Shown one piece after another: positions 1 through 11,900 of a stretch of 64,000 nt of DNA; the stretch's first letter is position 1, and each line of letters opens with the position of its first letter. A program made the position numbers and the translations under genes. The stretch is taken from assembly GCF_025766255.1 (NCBI RefSeq), contig NW_026516668.1:496001-560000 (forward strand). Reading direction: 5' to 3'. The DNA comes from Zychaea mexicana (Eukaryota; Mucoromycota; Mucoromycetes; Mucorales; Lichtheimiaceae). The notes under the pieces were generated by a model. The model searched no databases. It saw nothing but the letters and a program-made list of their open reading frames with translations, and was not told where the DNA came from.

Positions 1-1297
1 TCCTATTACCGCAAATCCAAAATTTGTTCCGACATGGTCTGCAACACTGCACAATCAATGTCGAGAACGTCGTCGAGCTGCTGGCATCATACACTGTACT
101 TATTAGCATTCCCGGTGCCTCACCCGACAATGTATTTGTACAAATCATTACCGAAGAAGTCAAGAACGGCCTGAACTCTCGAACAAAGTTACACAAGGAC
201 ACAATGCTTGTTCTACTAGAGCTCATCCTTTGGGACAGCAAGCCAGATCACGAGGGATGGTTTGCTCAGGTCGAGCAAGCACTTCCAGGCGAGCATCCTA
301 CTGCAACAGCCAGCGGAGGCTATCGCCGGGTGCGATACTTTGATGCAAGTTTGCCATCCTTACTAGAACCCCTCGGCTTTTTTCTCAAACTGCCGCCAGC
401 ATCACAGCAATTTACGAAAAAGGATTTCAAGACGTACAACACTGTCGCTGAGCTGCTGGTCAACTTGTGCGTTGAAGACAACAGTAACTTGTACCGTATA
501 TTTGGAATGCAAAAGCTGGACGAGACACGTCACTGCCTACGGTTTCTCAGTTGGTTCCTTTTGGCAATACTGCGCGAACCTAGTACATCGCTGCTACTGG
601 TCGAGTTTGAGGATACGATTATAGAGCTCCTCGTGCAGACGTTCAACTCGATCCCTATAGACTTTGATACCCCTGATTTAAACTTTTCCTATAGTCCCGC
701 AGGCGAATCGCTCGTTTTGAGCTTCTTGATTGTCAAGGCATGGGTGCTGCTGATTCTACGCTGGGAGGATAACCGCCCAACATTTTGGATGTCTCTATGG
801 CCTGCCTTACGACGGCTGCTAAGTCGGATCGACCCGGAAACACTGTCTGTTGCCGGAAATATCGGATTGTCAGTCTGGAATTTGCTCCTGTCGCTGTTGC
901 AATTCCTATTTGCATGCCGCAGCCCTGTTATCATGGTGAATTCTTATGAATGGAACTCGGTCTTGGACATGTTGCTTGGTCAGGTACAACAATAATTTGT
1001 AGTAAAGTGTTGTGGGACATGCTCAAAGTTTAATTAAACCTTGTCAACGATATGATGATTTTCTAGATCTCACAGCACAGCAACGGCCAGGCAGCACAAG
1101 AGCTTATGACCCTGAATGAATTTCGAAATCAGGTCCAACATATCCAGCGCATGTTTGTTACCCCACCGGTGCAAGTGCCATTAGCTACGCTGAATGATCA
1201 GCTATTTCTTGAGCTACGAGATGTCATGCGGCTTCAGGCAGAAACAATCATGTTCCAAAGCAGTAAAGCGTTTTCAAGTACAGCCAATGGCATGTAA
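1..1297 (+). CDS. 3' end of a large unknown helical protein (partial)
   Basis: The reading frame is open from the first bases of the window, so the true start lies upstream. There are two exons, 3..983 and 1067..1297. The intron starts GTACAA and ends TTCTAG, and the frame is kept across it (phase 0). About 400 residues are visible. They are rich in amphipathic leucine-heavy helices (LLELILWD, FLSWFLLAILRE, LLSLLQFLF) with no signal peptide, zinc site or P-loop. This looks like an armadillo/HEAT-type helical scaffold, but I do not recognise the family and do not assign a function. The stop lies 138 bp before the next gene on the same strand. Confidence 0.7.
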
Positions 1298-1435
1298 CAA
1301 TAAAGGACCCCAATTTCTCCTTTTACAGTAAAAATATACTTTGAAAAAATTGATACATCGAAGCGGCGACGATCCCTTATTTCGCCAATTATCATATAAT
1401 AGAAACACCACCTCATACACATATACGGCCCCGAC

Positions 1436-2785
1436 ATGGCCTCCATACAATCCTTAAAACGACGCACAATCCTTCGCTTAGTTGCTCTTTTATCATTCCT
1501 TTTACTATGTAGTTATATAGTCTGGTCATACATTCCACTCAGTCGAATGTCGGGTCACACATCCCCCCTTACCGTCGATGCATGGCCGACATACGAAAAC
1601 CCAACACCTCTTCAACAACCTCATGACAAATTCAGTGCGGCCTATGTAACGCTGACCAAAGGCGACTCGGGATCACTTGCCAATTTACGCATGACCATGC
1701 GCCAAATTCAATATGCTGTTAACGAGAAACGCAGCTATCCATACATCATCTTTTCCGACGAGGAATTAAGCGACGAATTTAAACATCTTGCTAGCATCAT
1801 GACACCCAATGCCGACGTTGCCTTTTACGATAAACTAGGCCCGGAATTCTACGGGTATGCCAATTCAACAGACCGGGAACGAGCGCTGGAAGCCCGGATA
1901 CGCATGAATGAAACTATTTTTGGTGACAGCGAAGACTATCGCTTTTCATCACGGTTCATGGCCGGTCTCTTGTTTCGCCACCCTGCATTAAACGACCTGG
2001 ATTACATATGGCGCTTTGAAGTCGGCACAGAATACGTTTGCCCCATCAGCTTTGATCCGTTCGACTTTATGAAGGATGCAGGCAAAAAGGTGTCATTTTC
2101 GATTACCTTGTACGAGTACGAAGAAACGATCCCGTCTTTGTTTGCCAATGTCATGAAATTCGCCGCAGAAAATCCAGATATTGTGCAGTCGACGGATAAT
2201 CCAAAAAGCTTATGGGATTTTGTGATTGATACGGATACCCAGGGGTACAACAAATGCCATCTTTGGAACAATTTCCAGGTATAGATATTAAAGATCTGGA
2301 TTACGTCTTGGCGATGAAATTGAAAATGGTACTCACTTAAGCTTTAAATACCGAATACTAGATTGCAGATATGCAATTTTTCCGTGGCGAGCTTTATCAA
2401 CGTTATTTTGATTTCATTGACGAGTCTAATGGCATCTTTTATGAACGATGGTAAAGAGCAGCAGTGTTTCGGGTTAGAGATATGGAGGGGGGAGAGGCTG
2501 ATATGCTAAGACAGTTTGTTCTAATATACATCTTTTGATTTTATGTTTAGGGGTGATCCCGTCATCCAGACATTGGGCATAGTACTTTTCCTGGAGAAAA
2601 GCGATATCCAATTCTGGGAGAACATTGGCTACCGTGTCGCCAATTACTTTACGCATTGTCCATCCAATAAGGCCATATACAAGCAATGCAGCTGTCGTCC
2701 GTCACAAAACTTCGACTATGATGGATACAGCTGTCTCAGACAATTCCTCAGTAGTGGTAATGAAGTTTATAGTATTACAGCATAA
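1436..2785 (+). CDS. Glycosyltransferase family 15 (KRE2/MNT1-type) alpha-1,2-mannosyltransferase
   Basis: Three exons, 1436..2278, 2362..2450 and 2551..2785, give 388 residues. All phases match. It is a type II Golgi protein: a basic cytoplasmic tail, one membrane anchor at about residues 12-34, a short stem and a luminal catalytic domain. Family landmarks in order are KFSAAYVTLTKGD (65-77), FSDEELS (106-112), the RFEVGTEYVC segment (193-202), NKCHLWNNFQ just before the first intron, then FFRGELYQRYFDFID and IFYERWGDPVIQT, whose WGD codons span the second intron. Family members transfer mannose from GDP-mannose to O- and N-linked glycans. The usual EP(D/G)V in the acceptor/metal region reads EVGT here, so substrate detail may differ. 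The length is normal for the family. Confidence 0.9.
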
Positions 2786-4493
2786 TAGATCCTTTTGCAT
2801 TCAGTGAAGTTAAGGTTTAGGCCAGAATGTTTGAAATGGGGGGTGTTGCAAATTGCTGCGATTGCAAACTACAAAGGCGTATGTGTATCTATTGCCCAAC
2901 TTAATAGGACATGGAAAGCTCGATGCAATCATGATCAGGACCGTCGCATCTTCTATATATATCGGACACATGTATATGCATAAGGGGTTTATGGTTTGAA
3001 GAGGAAAAGGAGAGTTTGGATGATTAAATGAAGCGATTTGCTTCTATGTTCTTTCAAGCTTATATTGTTCTTTAAGCTTTCAAAGCATTGTCCATTTTGT
3101 CCATCACTTGCCCTTCTTGCTGCTGCTGTAGTTGGCTGAACGATTGTATTAAGAAGAGGAAAGCGAAAGTAGTCTGGCATTGATTTACGGCATCTATTTG
3201 ACCTGCAAGGATTTATAATATTAGTGCTGCTCAAACTTAACAAATCAATCGTAGAAACACTAAATATCTAATTTGTTGCAGCAGAAGTAATATAGTAAAT
3301 GACGATGATGATAATAGTGAGGAACAGAAGAATGCACATCCCTCTGCGACAGCAGTAAGGCAAACATGCTGTTTAACTGCAGCGGTCGTCACCGGGACAT
3401 TTATTCTTGGCAGTAATCGATCTAACTTGTATTTGTCCCGCCATTGATCACACCAAAGATAACGCGGGCAGTGACAACAGTATATGTAACGTGGCGAAGG
3501 TTGTTACGTTGGTATATTCAAACAGCTGTGTTACCATCAGCTTCTTTCTTTCTGTGGAGGAGTAAAAAAATTCACCCGCTCGAAAAAGTTCTCAGTAGGC
3601 AAGCTGTTGTCTCCAAATTCCCAATTGAAGCATAGTCTTCGCCGTCGTTATCGGCAACGATTACAGCATGATCATCTTTCTCATACATAAAAGAAAACAA
3701 AAAAACCTGTATGTGCGTATCTACATTTTTTTGCAGTACGATCAGTACGACTTTGCTTTTCGCGCTAGTGCAAAGGGAGGATACACAACCAGCATCTGCT
3801 TGGATTGTGCACAGTCGGCTCGTAGTTACTTGTTAGAACATCACAGTACTTTCCATGTATCAATGATGCTATATTCCACATTGCCCTCCCCACCAAACTT
3901 ATTCTATTGTATTTCCCTCCCTACCTAGTCGATACGACTAACTGTAGATATAAAACAAACTTTCTTATTATTACGAATGATCTGTACCAACTTCATTTCA
4001 ATACGTTTCTTTAAATAAATATCAACTCAATGTACTTTGTGAATACCAAATTGAATTAACCCGTATCACTATTAAAATACTTCTGGACTTTTCTTTCTTT
4101 TCTCCTTATACGCTTTTCCTTTTTCGCTCTCGCATGTTACAGCGTTGGATTTTAAGTTTCTTCTACTATATAGTTTATAAACCAATCACTTGTGAAATAA
4201 TTCCAAGTTTTTAATGTGTCACAGTACGAAATCAAGATACATTTGTTATGAGTAAGAAAGTGATGATCATATATGATCTTATTACATGAAACTAAGATCA
4301 CTTTGTTTTAATCATAAGAGTATTACTAATAAGCAGTGAAGCGATGGTATAAATGATGGATGATGATGGTCATAATAGATGGATAGTGCAAAGAAGATGA
4401 TAAATATGCTGTTAGATAAAAAAAATACTGCAGTGTAAAGATTAAATGACATCTTCAATAAATGTTGTGTGTGTCTGGAGAGAGAGAGAGAAA
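2786..4493. other. Intergenic stretch, no convincing gene
   Basis: Short open frames occur on both strands. A plus-strand exon-like block at 3737..3928 follows a good acceptor (TTTTTTGCAG). A minus-strand ATG frame lies near 3690-3590. Neither can be joined to a convincing partner and neither resembles a known family. The 3' part is AT-rich, with an AG-repeat run near 4479-4491. I see nothing else in it. Confidence 0.5.
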
Positions 4494-5619
4494 ATGCCCA
4501 ACGGGTGAGTTTATTCACTTGCTTTTTCATGCTTTTCACATCCTCTTCATTTGTAACAGACGATATACAGACTTGCAGATCGTTGAACTCATTGACCTCA
4601 TACAAAATGTAACTTTGAATGCTGCTGAAGCTTCTCGCATACTTCGAATTCCAGAAAGGACTGCTCAGCGATATTTTGCACGATTCCGAGATGGAGAAGC
4701 CTATTTGCCAAATCAACTTAAAAAACCTGGACGACCACATCCTGTATTAACAAATGAACACTCCTTGTTCTTACAAGGTCTATATGACATGAATCCTTCG
4801 GGGACACTCAGCAAGCTCAAGATCAGCTATGGGAACGCTTTACAGTGGCGATCACTTAAAGTGGTCTTCAAAAACATCTGGTGAAATGCTGCGGTCTCAC
4901 TATGAGAAAGCTCGAAAAAGTCACGGCTTACCGGAACTCGCCAGAAACCATCAAGAAAAGAATGAATTGGGCACTTAATGTGGAGAAGGAGAACATCGAA
5001 TACGGGAAATGTGTCTTTATTGACGAAGCAGGATTTAATTTACACTTACGAAGAACATTTGGTCGGTCAAAAAAGGGGCCAACCTGCCAAAGAAGTGGTT
5101 CCAACAACCGAGTTGCGAACATTTCAATATTAGGTGCCATTGCGGAAGAAGGGGTTGTAAATGTTTCGCTAAGAAAGCCTCAAGCAGTTACTACATCAAA
5201 GAAGAGGAAATTGCAAGATGGCGAAGAAGTTTAGTCAGCAAAGTTGGGACCACGAGCGCATCATTTTTGTCAATTTAGAGACTGTTATGAATGTTCTAGA
5301 AGAAAACGATATGCGTGGACGAATCTTTATAATGGATAATGCCAGCATTCATCATAGTACTATTGTCAAGGATACCATTGAAAATCGTGGATTCCGTATA
5401 CTATATCTACCTCCATACTCACCAGTGCTGAACCCGATAGAGGAATTTTGGTCAAAACTAAAGGCCCGTGTCAAGTGAGAGATCCTAACTACAAGTAACC
5501 CTTTAACACCTCGAATTATCCAGTCAGTATACTTGGTTACTGCTAGAGACTGCCAAGGATGGATACGACATGCAAAGTCTTATTTTCCACGTTGTATTCT
5601 TGAAGAACCGATGTTATAG
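4494..5619 (+). pseudogene. Broken Tc1/mariner (IS630-like) transposase
   Basis: The gene would start MPNGRYTDLQ, with one intron at 4505..4560. A helix-turn-helix domain (ASRILRIPERTAQRYFARF) is followed by the DDE_3 catalytic domain: FIDEAGFNLHLRR (first Asp), IFIMDNASIHHS (second Asp) and PPYSPVLNPIEEFW (final acidic residue). The frame is damaged. There is a frameshift near 4805, an in-frame TAA near 4854, another frameshift or stop near 5215-5232, and a TGA at 5476 that cuts off a still recognisable C-terminal tail (CQGWIRHAKSYFPRC). It is therefore inactive. I could not find matched terminal inverted repeats, although GCCGCC-rich AT-flanked sequence at 5730-5850 may be the right end. 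Confidence 0.85.
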
Positions 5620-6070
5620 TTTCTACTGCTGTTATTTATTGTTTTCATACCGTCATACTTTTAAAACAATTATTTGTTCCTTTATTATTATATAAAATGA
5701 TAATTTTTTTTTCACTGGGTTGTCAGCCGCCAAATAAAAAACAATGAACGCCATACTAATAATATGGAGATGCCAAATCATAAAATGCTTGGCGCCACAC
5801 CAAAAATTTTTGCCGCCAGGTTGAAAAAAATAAGCCGCCTAAAACAAGGAAAAACCTTGTATAACTCGTAAAAATTATCTTTCCCTTTTATCGGACCTCT
5901 GTGACACGAACGTCATGGAAGTTTTGCATCACCTTAAAATGGAATTCGAAGCCAAAAATATCTACCTCACATGAGTGGAAAAGTATAAATACAACCCATC
6001 TGTTGTGCACATCACCCGTTTTTGGCACCTTTTTCTTCTTCTTCTCGTTCTTAATAGTTGACTTTCTCCA
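5620..6070. other. Transposon flank and promoter region
   Basis: This holds AT-rich sequence with several GCCGCC blocks (near 5736, 5812 and 5834) and a short hairpin, ACAAGG...CCTTGT, at 5844-5861. It is probably the right flank of the broken mariner element. It is followed by the promoter of the downstream secreted-protein gene. Confidence 0.4.
5984..5990 (+). promoter_or_regulatory. TATA box of the secreted-protein gene
   Basis: TATAAAT lies 80 bp before the ATG at 6071, in an otherwise gene-free stretch. The position suits a short 5' leader. Confidence 0.5.
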
Positions 6071-6670
6071 ATGGTCTTGCGAACGTTTGCTGCTTTGTTG
6101 CTAGTAGTACTGCTGATAAGCTCGGCAACAACATTGGCCTTCTCCTTTGATGATGATTCGAGAAGCAACAGCAATCCAAGTACGACCTCTGCTGCCGCTA
6201 TCAGCACCAGCATGAGACGACGACCTCGCCAATTCCGCATGGATATCTACTCGCGTCCTAATCACAAAGGCACAGTTCAACACGTAGGGACGAGCAATGG
6301 AGCCAGTACACCATGCTGGAATTTACAATCAAAACATATCGGCTCGTTTGATGTCAATGATCCTATGGTGAAAATATCCTTCTATCGCGTAAGTAGCAGT
6401 ATGCACATATTGTTCCGAGCTATGCTGGACCAGATAGCGTTGAAAAAGAATCCATGTTATCATTAAACTCACAAGCTGCCTTAATTATACATTTAGTCTG
6501 CCGATTGCCTTGGTGCCCCATCTCAAGTTTTCCGTGGCTCGCTCGATCAAAGAAAGCATAGCAATGTGCAGCTACGCGCCAGATCCGTTTCGATAAAGAA
6601 ACTACGCCCCATCCTATTATCCGAGACTATATCTACTTCTAAGACCACTGTTTCCTCTCATCATTTATAA
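6071..6670 (+). CDS. Small secreted protein, crystallin-like fold possible
   Basis: Two exons, 6071..6388 and 6497..6670 (donor GTAAGT, acceptor TTTAG, phase 0), give 163 residues. A clear signal peptide occupies about residues 1-24 (LLLVVLLISSATTLAF). A Ser/Asn-rich spacer and a basic RRRPR stretch follow. Next comes a compact domain beginning FRMDIYSRPNHKG with two cysteines (STPCWNLQ and SADCLG). The pattern of a beta strand, a Gly-rich loop, Cys-Trp and FYRSADCLG recalls small secreted beta/gamma-crystallin-like fungal proteins, but that is inference. RRRPR could be a Kex2-type processing site. An AATAAA sits about 60 bp after the stop. The role is unknown. Confidence 0.75.
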
Positions 6671-8932
6671 ACCTACCCATATGTACATATCCCGTTATCT
6701 AATACCTTTTTCTGTCACAGTAATACTATGCAATAAAAAACAAGCATCTTTTGTACATACATTATGACTTTTACGTGGTCCAAGAATGAGCGTGGATTTT
6801 CATGCTATGAGCATAGCCACTTTCCAGTCCAGCACTTTGTGTGTATATAAAGTCACATTGAGATACTATGTATAAGCCCATGCGCCGCAGTTCATGTTGG
6901 CTTGGACGAAGGCTGGGGGCGCAGCTTCTGCCCTGAATAAATATTTTTGCCACATCCGAGTGTTATTCCGACAACACCACACCAGTTTAGACTTTCCTCA
7001 TTGGTCGCTTCTTCTGGAACGGTTGACCTGGGAACAGCAAAGAAGATTCGCGATAGCTTTATAAATAGACGACCGCGGGAAAAGCTTCTTTACTTTTATA
7101 TACTGCCCCGACTCTATCTCTTGTTTAAGATGATACAATCGAGATGGTGCAGCGGCCTTTTTTTAACCCATCCATCGGAATAATTGTACCTCGGTCCAAG
7201 GGTTGCATAAGCTAGCTCTGAAGCATCTTGTTCACATTGCATTGATGAAGGGACACAGTCGTATTTATATTTAGTTAGTAAAGCGCGTTGCAATTGCATT
7301 ATATGTATAGCTGTACACACGCGTTTCAAGCATTCTACCAGCGATGCAACGCTGCGGTATACACCCAGCCAGCACCTTCTTTTTCTAGGCTCTGTCAAAT
7401 TAGAGGCTGATGCGCGGTTACATACAATACCATGAAAACCTAGCGAGAGAAGAGGTCCACTTTGCTTCATTATAGTCCAAAGCCGAATTGACCTAAAACT
7501 TTAAATTTTGTTCTCGTCTGCCCATGCGAAAACAAAGGAGTTGGTGTGCATAGTGCCAAGTTAGTAATCAGCCCAGGTATAAATTAGCTATCATGTAAAC
7601 CATCTTAAATGAAACAAGGGTACACTATATTTCTCAAGTATGATATCTAGTCACCCAAAAATGGATGGCTAAAATTTATCGATTTAACCTTAGAAAGGCC
7701 TTGCCATGTCTGTGACCCATATTCTTATGTGCTGTGCTTGACGAGGTACTGTAGGCTACACAGCTCAGCTTATTGATTCTTCAATCACACAGGAAACCCA
7801 TTGTTTTGAGAAAGGATGGTGTAGGTTACTTTGGTCTGGCCATCGCATGTTCCCGAGTGAGGTACTACTTGCACGTAACGATGCTAACGCGACGTGCGGT
7901 TTTGATGGCTTTTAAGTCGCTGGCAGGATTGTCTCCCTCTGCATGGATGGTGCTGTTGGTATGCTTATTCGCGTGGTAATAAAGAGTGCCCAGTACTGAT
8001 TACGTTAGCTCGCTTTTTGGATTTCAGATCGTACACAAGTTGCAATGCTACTGTTTTTCGACAAAAGATGGTATCGGCCACCTTCATCTGGCGGCCATCA
8101 CATGTTTCTAAGTGAGGAAATGCTTGCTCGTGTTTTTGAAATGAATTTATAAGTATATTATACTATACCTTTAGATCATGAAAGAAGTTGCACTTACACA
8201 GCGGAGGCTATGAACGACCCCATCAAATTGGACACTCAGTGCGTGTGAACCTTTATACAGTGCTTTTTAATAATAAGGAGCATTTGCGTGTGAGAAATTG
8301 GAGCATGATTTACATTTTCTATAGTCATTACTTGAAGACATTGTTAGCAACCACATTGCTATGCTCCCGTGCCTGTATAATATTAGAGGTACCTCTTTTA
8401 TCCTTCTTAATGATACATACTTTCATAGCAGTACCACATCGCGAGCAGTTCGCTCGGGTGATGTTTTATTGACCAGGAAACATTTTGATCAGCAAAAATC
8501 TGTCATTTTTCTTAAATCTCAAAAATCTGAAACTTAGAGAAGGATACCTGTACAATGCTATTACTGTATAAGCACACTACTTATTGGACTTCACGTACAT
8601 ACTGTAGATTATACATTTTCAAAAAACTGTTATACTATATTTGTTGACTTTGAAAGAAGAAACGATGAACAAGTATGGATGATATGAATATATGTATATA
8701 TAATGTACTGTAAGTGTTTAAAGGGTTGTGGATATGTCTTGTGTTGTTGTTGGGTTGCAAATATGAAGAAAATGAGAGATAATGGGGTATGCATATCATC
8801 TGGTGCGGGAAGATTTTTTTGTATGATTTTACGTGTTTTGTCTAACAATAAAGTGTGTGTTTAAATAGATTGAATAATAGTTGTTGTTGAATGGTGTAAG
8901 ATGTGATGAATAAAATATACGTTTGAGGGAAA
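6671..8932. other. Long gene-poor stretch
   Basis: About 2.3 kb with only short scattered open frames, including a 118-codon one on the minus strand at 7114..7470 with no recognisable features. It contains the two OTU-like repeats listed separately. Otherwise I see no gene, RNA or clear repeat. Confidence 0.5.
7785..8140 (+). pseudogene. Decayed, duplicated OTU-like fragment
   Basis: Two diverged copies of the same block lie about 245 bp apart. The first reads RKDGVGYFGLAIACSRV and the second KDGIGHLHLAAITCF, each followed by V-R-(K/Y) and remnants of a helix. The KDG..xF.LAIA pattern resembles the catalytic loop of OTU-type cysteine peptidases, which commonly occur in fungal mobile elements, but the catalytic Cys of the DGxC motif is gone. 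The second copy has an in-frame stop. The assignment rests on a short motif, so confidence is low. Confidence 0.3.
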
Positions 8933-8956
8933 AGAGAGAGAGAGAGAGAGAGAGAG
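8933..8956. repeat. GA microsatellite
   Basis: A pure (GA)n run of about 24 bases, just beyond the 3' end of the formin gene. Confidence 0.9.
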
Positions 8957-8990
8957 GGTATTTGATACATTGTCATTAGAAATAAAATCA

Positions 8991-11900
8991 TTATTTTGTA
9001 GAAAATCGTCGTCCAGAAACGCGTGGTGGTAACGACGATCTGTCAAACGGCGGTGGTTTTTTGCTAGTTTTACGCGTTCGCACAACACGAGTTGAGGTCG
9101 AGCGACTGTTGGCCATCAGTGGCGACGCCGGCTGAAGCATGGGTGCAGTGAAACTGCGTGCTGTATGATCCACCGAGGTTCGTCTTCTACGAGCTGCTAC
9201 AGCAACTGCTGCAGGGTTTAAAGGTGAAGAAGGAGTCGGCGGTGGCTGCAACGGGAATGCGAAATCTTGCGGCGAATGATGATGCATATCTGGCCAGTCA
9301 AGCCCCGATGGACTAACGGCCAGGAGACTGGTGCTATCTTCGCTTTGAATCGATTGAAGCATCTTGTGTGCCCGAAGCGATACAGAGTCGGATTGTGGGG
9401 CACCATTCACCAGGCTGCTGGAACGTTGTCGATGCTTACGCTGTTCATTGCGTCGTCGGCTTGCCTTGTTAGCGCCGGTAGTCACCATACGCAACTTCTT
9501 CATCAAACCATCCATGATAGCATTCTCGCCATTCTCACCACCTGCATCTGTACAGAATCAATTATGGCGTCGAGTCAATAAAAGACGCAATATCAGAAAG
9601 TGATTAGTGTAAATACTTACAGTTACTAATGTCAACACCTTTCCGTGCCGTCGATCCACTACGAGCACGCGTTCTTCGCTCATGCTCGCGTTTCTTTTGC
9701 TTTTCAAGACGTTCCTTCTTTTGTCGTACAACCTTCACATCACCAGCACAGCGCTATTTTAACATAGACATATCAGTAACAAAACAAAAAGATAAGGACA
9801 GATAATGTAAAATCTTACCTCCCAGCTCGACGTAAACTTTTTGAAGATGCCAAAAAACTCGTCTGGATGCATCTTGACAGGATCCTCGCCGTAATATTTG
9901 ACTACCTTATCGTACCATTCGTTCATCTTGTTACGCAAAAGATATAACCGTTTAAATTCACCATAGGCTTGCTCGTGAAATTCACGCATGACTGGTCCAA
10001 AGCGGTCCGTTGATTCGTCCGTGCCCTCGGGATAGTACTCCTTGAGTTCCTCTTCAATTTGGGTCAATGAAGTCTCGAGACTGCGAAACTCGTTGATCAT
10101 TTCAGCCTTCGATACTTTGCATGCTTCGCCGCACTCTTCCAGCTCTTCCAAGAAATTGAGCATATCGGAAAAGTTGTCCTCGACGGTTTCCACAAGGAAA
10201 TGGAGAAAAGTACTGCTGCTGCTCGTTCCTTTGGTATCGACAAGCTATACATTTTTAACAGGTTACGGAGGAGGATTCATAACGAACTCATACTCTTCTC
10301 CTGACGTATACTAATAGTAACAAGTACCTTGTTGATGCTGCCGATCTTGATACCAAAGGCGCCACCGCGGTACGTGTTGCCATTCAAAAAGTTTCCCAGC
10401 AATAAAATCAAATGTAATAGCTCGCCAAAAGCCTTTGCATTCTTTAGCGAGAGCGAAGCGTCAAAAATGGCCGTCATTTGCTTATGCAGCTGATGGTACC
10501 GATCGCGGAATGTAGTCCGGAAAAGCATGCCCTCGACTCGTTCCTTGAAGCGCTTGATATCCATGACTTCGAGACAAAATTGATCTGGCATAGAGAGCTC
10601 CATCCGTTCTTTCTTTGACGCAGTTGATACATATGGCGCCAATTTGCCCATTTCTTCCGCTGTTGGTGCGTACTTGATTAGGTTTGAGAGCACCTGTTCG
10701 TCGTCAAAGCAGGGATCCATTGCTTTTAACCGTGCAGCAATCTCATTGAACGGTACCTTGCGTGTGATACTCGTCAAAAAGATATCTATAATTCGCAAAA
10801 AGAATGGTTAAGATCCCGCTAAATGGCTGTCCATTAGCTTTGGAGAAGTTACTCACTCAAGTTATAAGCCTTGCGTGGCTCGAGTGCATAAACTTTTTCC
10901 TTGTTACGTTTGACCTTCAACTCCATGGCTGGCCTTTGCTCAAACATTTTTTCGATATCGTCAAAAATGCCCGCGCGTGCAAGCTGGAACTCGATCGAAG
11001 TGTCAGTACTTTCCTTGGGCGTACTGATGGATTTTTCCAACTGACTCCAGATGGTCTCATTAATGTTAAGTGTGTTCATTTTTTCCCATTCAACAAACTT
11101 GAGACGTCGCTTTGGTTGGAATGCGCTGGCTTTGCGTCGGATGTTGCTGAGCATAAGCGGCGGTGGAGGTGCAGCACGGTTACCGCCTGTGGATGTGGAC
11201 GCAGTAGGCGCAGGTAGAGGCGGAGGCGGAGGCGGAGAGCCAGGTGTAATTGAAATCGCAGGTGGCGGGGGCGGGACCGGTGGAGGTGGAGGTGGTGGCG
11301 GAGGAGGAGGAGGTGGTGGTGGTGGTGGTGGTGGCGGAGGCTCCTTTTCAGCTTCTCCTACTGCAATGGAGGCGACTTCTTTACCGGTATCAGCATTTCT
11401 ATTGTTGCTGTCGGTTAGTTTATCTTCTTTGTGCGTTTCTGTCTTTGTTGGCGAGGTAGGGTCGTCGTTCAAGTCTTCGGTGCTACTCATTGCAACTGAA
11501 AATGATGAAAAGATGCTGCTGGCTCTGTTGGATCTTTTGCTCGTGATACTACTTGTATCATCTCCAGCAACAATTGTGGTTGGCGTGCCCTGCGCTGAGC
11601 CAGAATCGTCGGATAGGTGATCCCTGATTTTTCGTAAGAACGTGTCCTGCTGGCTGGACCGCTTGACAAACGATGTTACGCGTGAGCCCAAACGGGAGCG
11701 GAACGATTGCTTGAATGGGCTACTTTCTTCTTGTGGCGACCGTTCCTCTGCCTGCTTTGATTAGGATAACCGACATATCAAATGAGAAAGGAAGTTTTGT
11801 TATTTTGATATTGATCGAGTATACTTACCATCTGCAGCTTTTGTCGTGCCGTCTGTGCCTCCCAGTTCTTGATATCTGCGTCGCTGCTGTGATGTAACTT

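Noticed and set aside
3444..3928. Exon-like plus-strand blocks
   Set aside because: One good acceptor but no partner exon or ATG; mutually inconsistent models on both strands.
7114..7470. 118-codon minus-strand frame
   Set aside because: Unremarkable composition, no domain, in a decayed region.
11051..11620. Plus-strand 189-codon Gly/Val-rich frame
   Set aside because: It is the antisense of the formin FH1 proline tract; glycine runs come from GGN opposite CCN.
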